Source of the DNA: JAIYDQ01 sp034408855
GTDB lineage: Bacteria > Planctomycetota > Planctomycetia > Pirellulales > Pirellulaceae
Reading direction: 5' to 3'
Length of the DNA stretch: 15,123 nucleotides
Assembly (NCBI GenBank): GCA_034408855.1
Contig: JAWXCK010000194.1
Coordinates: forward strand, 1 to 15,123
This document shows positions 7,104-12,335 of this stretch, one piece after another; positions within the stretch are counted from its first letter, which is position 1, and every line of letters starts with the position of its first letter. The notes beneath the pieces were generated by a model, which was not told the origin of the DNA, ran no database searches, and was given only the letters and a program-made list of their open reading frames with translations. The position numbers and the translations under genes are program-made.

Positions 7104-9023
7104 ATGACCACTCTGCAACAATCTACCCCTACCGCTTATCTAATCATTCGCCAAGGTGGACGTTGGTCCGACGTTTTTCGTCTCCAACGCGACCAATCGT
7201 TGATAATTGGGCGGTCGTCAGCCAATGCCATTGTCGTTCCCGACGATCGCTCCAGTCGTCAGCACGCCGAGGTCTATTTTGAGGCTGGGGCCTGGAAAGT
7301 CAAAGATCTCAGCTCCCGAAACGGCACCCAAGTTGACGGAACCAACTTGACCGGCCCGCATACTCTGGCCAATGGCCAGGTAATCCAAGTCGCTTCCTGC
7401 CGCGTTTCGTTCGTCGATTCCATTGCCGATGCCTTCCCTGGACCCGACGCCTCCAGCCCGCTTTCAGACGAAGGCGGCAACAACCAGCAGACGATCGAGT
7501 TGGACGCTCCGCCCGCCATTACGCATCGGACGCAGCTCGACGCAAAATCGACCGAATTGGCTTATCTCATCGCCAAAGAAACCACGTGGGAAAGCGCCTG
7601 CGAAGTCGCCTTAGCTTCCGTCATCAAAATGCTTTCTGCTCAAGCTGGCGGAATACTTGGCGTCAATGGCCAGGACTACCGGCTAACGATCCTTGCCGCT
7701 CAAGAGCGAAGCGGTAAAGCCTATCATCGAGTGAGCGATTTTCTCTCCAAAAGTGTTCTGTCGGACGGACAAGCCGTGCTGGCTCGCAATATTCGCAACG
7801 ATGCGGCGATGAGTGATATTCAATCCAGTCAGGCCAGCAGTACCACGAGTGTCCTCTGTGCTCCTATTAAAGACGGCCCCAAAATATTTGGCTTGCTCCA
7901 CATCTATACTCGCGAAGACGAACCGATGCTGACGCCCAAGTCATTGGAAATCGCATTGACCGCCTCGCAAATTTTAGCCGTCGCTCATGAACAACTCGGT
8001 CGTCAACGGCAGATTCAAAGCAAACTAACGGCGACTCAAAAGCAAGTCAAACAACTCAAGCAACAATTGAACGAACATCAATTGCAGCATCAGATGATCG
8101 GTAAATCACCAACCCTCGTTCATTTGCAAAGTCAGTTGCAACGTGTCGCGACGACGCAAGCCAATGTGCTTTTGCGCGGTGAAAGCGGCGTAGGAAAAGA
8201 GCTGGCTGCTCGCGAGATTCATGCGCTGAGCAAACGAGCCGATGGCCCCTTTGTCGCGATCAACTGCGGCGCCCTGACGCCATCGCTCTTGGAAAGCGAA
8301 CTCTTTGGGCACGAGAAAGGCTCGTTCACTGGCGCTACAGAACGGAAGGCTGGTAAGTTTGAAATTGCCGATGGTGGCACGCTGATGCTCGACGAAGTCG
8401 GCGAAATGTCACCGGAGATCCAAGTAAAATTCCTTCGCGTCCTCGAAGGGCAACCGTTTGAACGAGTCGGCGGTAGCAAACCGATACAAGTCGATGTTCG
8501 AGTCGTAGCCGCGACGAATCGCGATCTCGAACAAGCCGTCAAATCGGGCGAGTTTCGCTCGGATCTCTATTTTCGATTGCGAGTCGTCGAGCTCTCCGTG
8601 CCAAGCCTTCGCGAACGAAGCGACGATATCCTACCCCTTGCCGATTTCTTTCTCCAATTTTTCCGGCAGCGATCCGGGCACGGCCCAACCGGCTTTTCAC
8701 CGAGAGCCAAACAAGCGATGCTCGAATACGCTTGGCCTGGAAACATTCGAGAATTGAGAAACAGCGTCGAACGCGCGTCGGTCTTAGCCGTCGGCATGCT
8801 CGCGGAACTCGAAGATCTCGCTCTCTCGCCGCTCGATATGACCGCCGATCGCCAGCCTGTTGCTCAGAGTTATCAAGAGCAATCTTTAGAGGAACTCGAA
8901 CAGCAACATATCCTCGCAACGCTCGCGTTTACCAAAGGACAAAAGAGCCGCGCCGCATCGATCCTCGGCATCGAGCGATCGACCCTCGATCGAAAACTCA
9001 AAAAGATCGAAGAAGGATCGTAG
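7104..9023 (+). CDS. FHA-GAF-AAA+ sigma-54-dependent transcriptional activator
   Basis: The 639-residue protein is a bacterial enhancer-binding protein that remodels sigma-54 RNA polymerase using ATP. An FHA domain (about 12-104) has IIGR (34-37), SSRQH (50-54) and SSRNG (70-74), the residues that bind phosphothreonine peptides. A GAF-like domain (about 150-295) follows, then a Gln-rich coiled coil (300-330). The AAA+ domain (about 331-560) has Walker A GESGVGKE (359-366), GSFTGA (406-411) as the sigma-54 contact loop, Walker B LMLDE (427-431), arginine-finger region FRSDLYFRL (484-492) and WPGNIRELRN (544-553). A Fis-type helix-turn-helix lies at 600-637. There is no receiver domain, so input probably comes from Ser/Thr kinase signalling through FHA and a small-molecule or redox cue through GAF. 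The contact loop has Ser for the usual Ala. Target genes are unknown; no -24/-12 site was found in the nearby gaps. Confidence 0.95.
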   Translation: MTTLQQSTPTAYLIIRQGGRWSDVFRLQRDQSLIIGRSSANAIVVPDDRSSRQHAEVYFEAGAWKVKDLSSRNGTQVDGTNLTGPHTLANGQVIQVASCRVSFVDSIADAFPGPDASSPLSDEGGNNQQTIELDAPPAITHRTQLDAKSTELAYLIAKETTWESACEVALASVIKMLSAQAGGILGVNGQDYRLTILAAQERSGKAYHRVSDFLSKSVLSDGQAVLARNIRNDAAMSDIQSSQASSTTSVLCAPIKDGPKIFGLLHIYTREDEPMLTPKSLEIALTASQILAVAHEQLGRQRQIQSKLTATQKQVKQLKQQLNEHQLQHQMIGKSPTLVHLQSQLQRVATTQANVLLRGESGVGKELAAREIHALSKRADGPFVAINCGALTPSLLESELFGHEKGSFTGATERKAGKFEIADGGTLMLDEVGEMSPEIQVKFLRVLEGQPFERVGGSKPIQVDVRVVAATNRDLEQAVKSGEFRSDLYFRLRVVELSVPSLRERSDDILPLADFFLQFFRQRSGHGPTGFSPRAKQAMLEYAWPGNIRELRNSVERASVLAVGMLAELEDLALSPLDMTADRQPVAQSYQEQSLEELEQQHILATLAFTKGQKSRAASILGIERSTLDRKLKKIEEGS

Positions 9024-9060
9024 TTTTGAGGCAACGCAGTTCTGGTTCGACTGCTCCAAT

Positions 9061-9080
9061 CGGGATAATTTCCCGTCTTT
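9061..9080 (+). terminator. possible weak terminator after the activator gene
   Basis: CGGGA-TAATT-TCCCG (9061-9075) forms a 5-bp hairpin 37 bases past the activator stop and is followed by TCTTT. The stem is short and the T run is interrupted, so this is only a candidate. It would separate the activator from the 9195-12246 genes. Confidence 0.3.
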
Positions 9081-9194
9081 GTGAATGACTTGTACCCATT
9101 CAATACTTTATTCTGATGAATCGTTCTCGTTAGGCGACAAGAAGACCGGCATTGGATAAGATAGAGTCCCGTAGGAATCCCAATTGAAATTTTC

Positions 9195-10370
9195 ATGTTC
9201 TCGATCAGTCAAATCGTTATGAGTCATCTCTTGCATCCAGCCGTAAAAACAGTTCACTATCGAGTTGGGATCACGCACACTGCAATCATTTGTGGCTTGT
9301 TCGCGTTCTCACCGATTTTCTCCCTCGCCGATGAGATCGATTCGGCGATCGAAACGCTCCAAAAAATTGAAGCCAATAATGTGGGGAATCAGAAAGCCAT
9401 ATCGGCGGTTCAGATCCTGCAAACAGCTCAAACCAATTCACTTTTCCGCGTCCTCGAAGGGATGAAGGGGGCTTCGCCCATCGGCAAGAATTATCTTTCG
9501 GGTGCTGCCGGGTCGCTCTACCTACGCGATCGCGATTCACTGCGATCGCAGCTCGAAGCGTTTCTCGACGACAAGCAACAGGATGGCGAATCGCGGTATT
9601 TGGTGTTTCAATGGCTGACCGAAAATCGAAATGAACTCCGCGAACAAATGCTCGATCGAATGCTTGATGATCCAAGCCTTGAACTTCGATTCGACGCCGT
9701 TGCTCAAACGTTGAAAAAGTTGGAGAAAGAAACCGAACCCGCACCGCTTAAACGACTGCTCGATTCGGCCCGTCATCCCGACCAAATCGAAGCGATTTCA
9801 AAGTTGCTTAAAGTGGCTGGCCAACCGGTCGATCAAGCCCAAGTGTTCGGTTTTTTGATGCAATGGCAAACAATCGGCCCCTTCGACAATGTAGATCAAA
9901 AGCATTTCAATACCGTCTACGACGTCGAAAAGAAGTTGGTCGCCAACGATTTTGATCCGAAGGCAAAGTATCGTGGCAAGACAAGCGAAGTGGCTTGGCA
10001 AGAATACATTTCCGACGATCCAGCCGGTATCGTCGATCTAGCCAAGGTCTACGACAACGAAAAAGGTGCTATCGCTTACGCTCGTGCTGTATTCGTCGCC
10101 AAGCAATCCGTGGACGTCGAGTTTCGTTTGGGGTGTATTAACGCCAACAAACTTTGGGTCAACGGAAAAAGTGTTCTGATGAACGAAGTCTATCACTCGG
10201 GTATGTCGATCGATCAATATATCGGTCATGTGAAATTGAATCAGGGCGAAAATGTAGTCGTGTTAAAGATTTGCCAAAATGAGCAAACGGAAACTTGGGC
10301 ACAGCGTTGGCAATTTCAATTGCGAGTCAGCGACGCAACCGGCAAAGCGATCCTAGCTCAAAATCGTTAG
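9195..10370 (+). CDS. secreted helical-repeat protein with C-terminal beta-sandwich
   Basis: Function is not known. The 391 residues start with an export signal whose hydrophobic core is TAIICGLFAFSPIFSLA (about 29-45), with likely cleavage before DEIDS. Residues 46-215 are predicted all-helical, with charged amphipathic segments resembling HEAT or tetratricopeptide repeats. The C-terminal part (about 222-380) has WQTIGPFDN (224-232), FRLGCINANKLWVNGKSV and LNQGENVVVLKICQNE. This pattern resembles a jelly-roll, galactose-binding-like sandwich seen in planctomycete secreted proteins. ATG 9195 is used, but the Met at residue 9 (9219) would also leave a good signal sequence, and no Shine-Dalgarno decides between them. 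The beta-propeller gene starts 87 bases downstream, which suggests co-transcription and perhaps a joint role at the cell surface or in the periplasm. I infer binding or scaffolding, since no catalytic motif is visible. Confidence 0.78.
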   Translation: MFSISQIVMSHLLHPAVKTVHYRVGITHTAIICGLFAFSPIFSLADEIDSAIETLQKIEANNVGNQKAISAVQILQTAQTNSLFRVLEGMKGASPIGKNYLSGAAGSLYLRDRDSLRSQLEAFLDDKQQDGESRYLVFQWLTENRNELREQMLDRMLDDPSLELRFDAVAQTLKKLEKETEPAPLKRLLDSARHPDQIEAISKLLKVAGQPVDQAQVFGFLMQWQTIGPFDNVDQKHFNTVYDVEKKLVANDFDPKAKYRGKTSEVAWQEYISDDPAGIVDLAKVYDNEKGAIAYARAVFVAKQSVDVEFRLGCINANKLWVNGKSVLMNEVYHSGMSIDQYIGHVKLNQGENVVVLKICQNEQTETWAQRWQFQLRVSDATGKAILAQNR

Positions 10371-10457
10371 GCGACAAATCAAAAGCGATGGCCATAAATT
10401 GCGCCATCACCAATTACATAGCGGATTTTTCAATTCATCCACAAGAAGAGTTTAAAG

Positions 10458-11684
10458 ATGCTTCATAAGCTTCCATGGTTTCTAAGCAGCCTATTCGTCC
10501 TCGGCAACGCGATCGCCTTGCCTGCCGAAGATTGGCTGCAATTTCGCGGTAAAGATGCGAGCAGCTTGGCACCCCACGCCGACCCGCCGATCGAATTTAG
10601 TTCGGCATCGAAGAAGAACGTGGCTTGGAAAGTCGATTTGCCAGGCCGAAGTGCCGGCGGAGCGATCGTCGTCGGCAATCAAGTCATTGCGACAAGTAGT
10701 CAAGGCTTGGATCAACGACGTATCTACATTACAAGCGTCGACTCCGATACAGGGAAGCGCGTGTGGCAACAGAGCTTTGTCGCCAGAGGCCGCCCTTTCA
10801 CGCATCCGTATAGTTCCAACGCAGCTCCGACGCCGGCCAGCGACGGGCAGCGGATTTTTGCGTTTTATAGTTCCAACGATCTGGTATGTCTTGATTTGCA
10901 GGGGCAATTGGTTTGGTATCGATCGCTGGCATCGGAATTTCCTAAGGCCGGCAATGATAATGGGATGAGCAGTTCTCCGTTGGTGGTCGATGGAGTGGTT
11001 GTAGTACAGATCGAATGTCAGGGCGATTCGTTTGCGGCCGGAGTCGATGCGGTTAGCGGCGAATTGCTCTGGCGAGTTGACCGTCCGCGAAAAATCAATT
11101 GGTCTTCGCCAGCCCCAATTACTCGAACCGATGGCTCGCAACTTGTCGTGCTCACTTCTGGTGAAGATGTCACTGGGCTTGTTGCTCGAACGGGCGAGGC
11201 CGCTTTCAAATACGACAAAGGATCGGGAAAAATACCGTCGACTCTAGCTTGGCAAGGCAAACTCTTGATCGCCAGCAACGGCCTGACAGTACTCGATTGT
11301 CAAGCATCGGACGCGTCGCCGAAGAAACTTTGGGACAATAATAAATTGGAACCGGGCAATTGTTCGCCGATCGTTTTCGATGACGCCGTAGTTTTGATCA
11401 AAGGTGGCGTGCTTTCGGTCGGAGATCTGGCCGATGGTTCTCTTCGGTACAAACTCCGGCTTCCGGATGCGGGTTCGATTTGGTCAACGCCGGTGGTTTG
11501 CCAGGATCGGCTTTACGTTTTTACCGATAAAGGTCGCTGTTTTGTGGTCCAACTAGGTAAGACTTCTGCTGAGGTGATAGCCACAAACGAAATTGACGAT
11601 ACGATTCTCGGTTCGCCAGCGGTCAGCGGCGACGCGCTTTTCTTGCGTGGCGATCGAACGCTCTGGAAAATCGCTAAAAAATAA
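10458..11684 (+). CDS. secreted PQQ-like beta-propeller protein
   Basis: The 408-residue protein has a signal peptide (hydrophobic FLSSLFVLGNAIA, 8-20, with cleavage near ALPA|ED) and then WLQFRG (26-31), a common opening of planctomycete PQQ-like repeat proteins. Blade repeats are visible as VDSDTGKRVW (94-103), LDLQGQLVW (145-153) and VDAVSGELLW (196-205). Strand motifs of the form S-S/T/G-P-x-V recur at SSSPLVVDG (171), NCSPIVFDD (301), WSTPVVCQD (342) and LGSPAVSGD (384). This repeat fold occurs in BamB and in quinoprotein dehydrogenases; I see no clear residues for PQQ or calcium binding, so an enzyme role is not supported. It is probably an extracytoplasmic binding or assembly protein. 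A purine-rich AAGAAGAG lies eight bases before the ATG. The gene follows the secreted helical protein by 87 bases and precedes apt by 31. Confidence 0.88.
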   Translation: MLHKLPWFLSSLFVLGNAIALPAEDWLQFRGKDASSLAPHADPPIEFSSASKKNVAWKVDLPGRSAGGAIVVGNQVIATSSQGLDQRRIYITSVDSDTGKRVWQQSFVARGRPFTHPYSSNAAPTPASDGQRIFAFYSSNDLVCLDLQGQLVWYRSLASEFPKAGNDNGMSSSPLVVDGVVVVQIECQGDSFAAGVDAVSGELLWRVDRPRKINWSSPAPITRTDGSQLVVLTSGEDVTGLVARTGEAAFKYDKGSGKIPSTLAWQGKLLIASNGLTVLDCQASDASPKKLWDNNKLEPGNCSPIVFDDAVVLIKGGVLSVGDLADGSLRYKLRLPDAGSIWSTPVVCQDRLYVFTDKGRCFVVQLGKTSAEVIATNEIDDTILGSPAVSGDALFLRGDRTLWKIAKK

Positions 11685-11715
11685 AGGTTGAAAAAGCGAA
11701 AAAATCGTACACATC

Positions 11716-12246
11716 ATGAACAGAAAAAAAGAGCTGAATCTCAATAGCTATATTCGCGTGATTCCCGACTTCCCGAAGAAGGGGATTTTATTTCGGGATA
11801 TCACGCCACTTCTAGGCAATGCTGCGGCTTTTCGCGAAACGATTCATCGAATGGCCGATGCGTTTTCAGATCAAAAGATCGACGCCTTGGTCGCCGCCGA
11901 AGCTCGCGGATTTATATTCGCGGCTCCTTTGGCATTAGAGCTAAACGCTGCCTTCATCCCGATTCGCAAGCCAGGTAAACTTCCTCATCATCGCCACTCG
12001 TTCAGCTATGACCTAGAGTACGGTCAAGACACCCTTGAAATGCACAAAGATGCCGTCCAGCCCGGTCAGCGCATTTTGGTTGTCGACGATCTCCTCGCCA
12101 CCGGCGGAACCGTCGAAGCCTGCTGCAAGCTGCTCGAACATAGCGGTGTGATTATTGCAGGCTGTACATTCTGTATCGAGTTGGATGCCCTTGAAGGACG
12201 CAAGCGTTTAGGCGAATATCCAATTCACAGTATTCTTCGGTATTGA
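11716..12246 (+). CDS. apt: adenine phosphoribosyltransferase
   Basis: Apt makes AMP from adenine and PRPP in the cytoplasm, the salvage route for adenine released by other reactions such as polyamine or S-adenosylmethionine metabolism. The 176-residue length is normal. Family landmarks in order: IPDFPKKGILFRDITPLL (16-33), AAEARGFIFAAPLA (60-73), RKPGKLPHHR (84-93, flexible catalytic loop), YDLEYGQDTLEMH (98-110) and the PRPP-binding loop VVDDLLATGGT (122-132). All key segments are present. The ATG is 31 bases after the beta-propeller stop, with no terminator between, so it is probably transcribed with the upstream genes although their functions are unrelated. No Shine-Dalgarno is visible. 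It converges on the GH38-like gene, with a long inverted repeat in the 89-base gap. Confidence 0.97.
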   Translation: MNRKKELNLNSYIRVIPDFPKKGILFRDITPLLGNAAAFRETIHRMADAFSDQKIDALVAAEARGFIFAAPLALELNAAFIPIRKPGKLPHHRHSFSYDLEYGQDTLEMHKDAVQPGQRILVVDDLLATGGTVEACCKLLEHSGVIIAGCTFCIELDALEGRKRLGEYPIHSILRY

Positions 12247-12260
12247 TGAAAATTGGAACG

Positions 12261-12329
12261 GGTCAAAAATAACTTCGGGCGTTTCTAAATCGGGTGTGCC
12301 ACCCCAATTTACGGAAGTTGTTTTTGACC
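12261..12329. terminator. nested inverted repeat between convergent genes, possible bidirectional terminator
   Basis: The outer arms GGTCAAAAATAACTTC (12261-12276) and GAAGTTGTTTTTGACC (12314-12329) match over 16 bp with one mismatch, which is an allowed G:U pair on one strand. Inside, TAAAT (12286-12290) pairs with ATTTA (12307-12311) and GGGTG (12292-12296) pairs with CACCC (12300-12304) around a three-base loop. The whole forms one long hairpin in the 89-base gap between the stops of apt and the GH38-like gene. This position suits a shared terminator. There is no T run directly after the stem; the T and A runs lie inside the arms, so a processing signal or a dispersed palindromic element is also possible. 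Confidence 0.6.
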
Positions 12330-12335
12330 TTAACC

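Noticed and set aside
10387..10408. Terminator hairpin GATGGC...GCCATC between the helical protein and the propeller
   Set aside because: Only a 6-bp stem with a 10-base loop and no T run after it; more likely chance, so the two genes may be co-transcribed.
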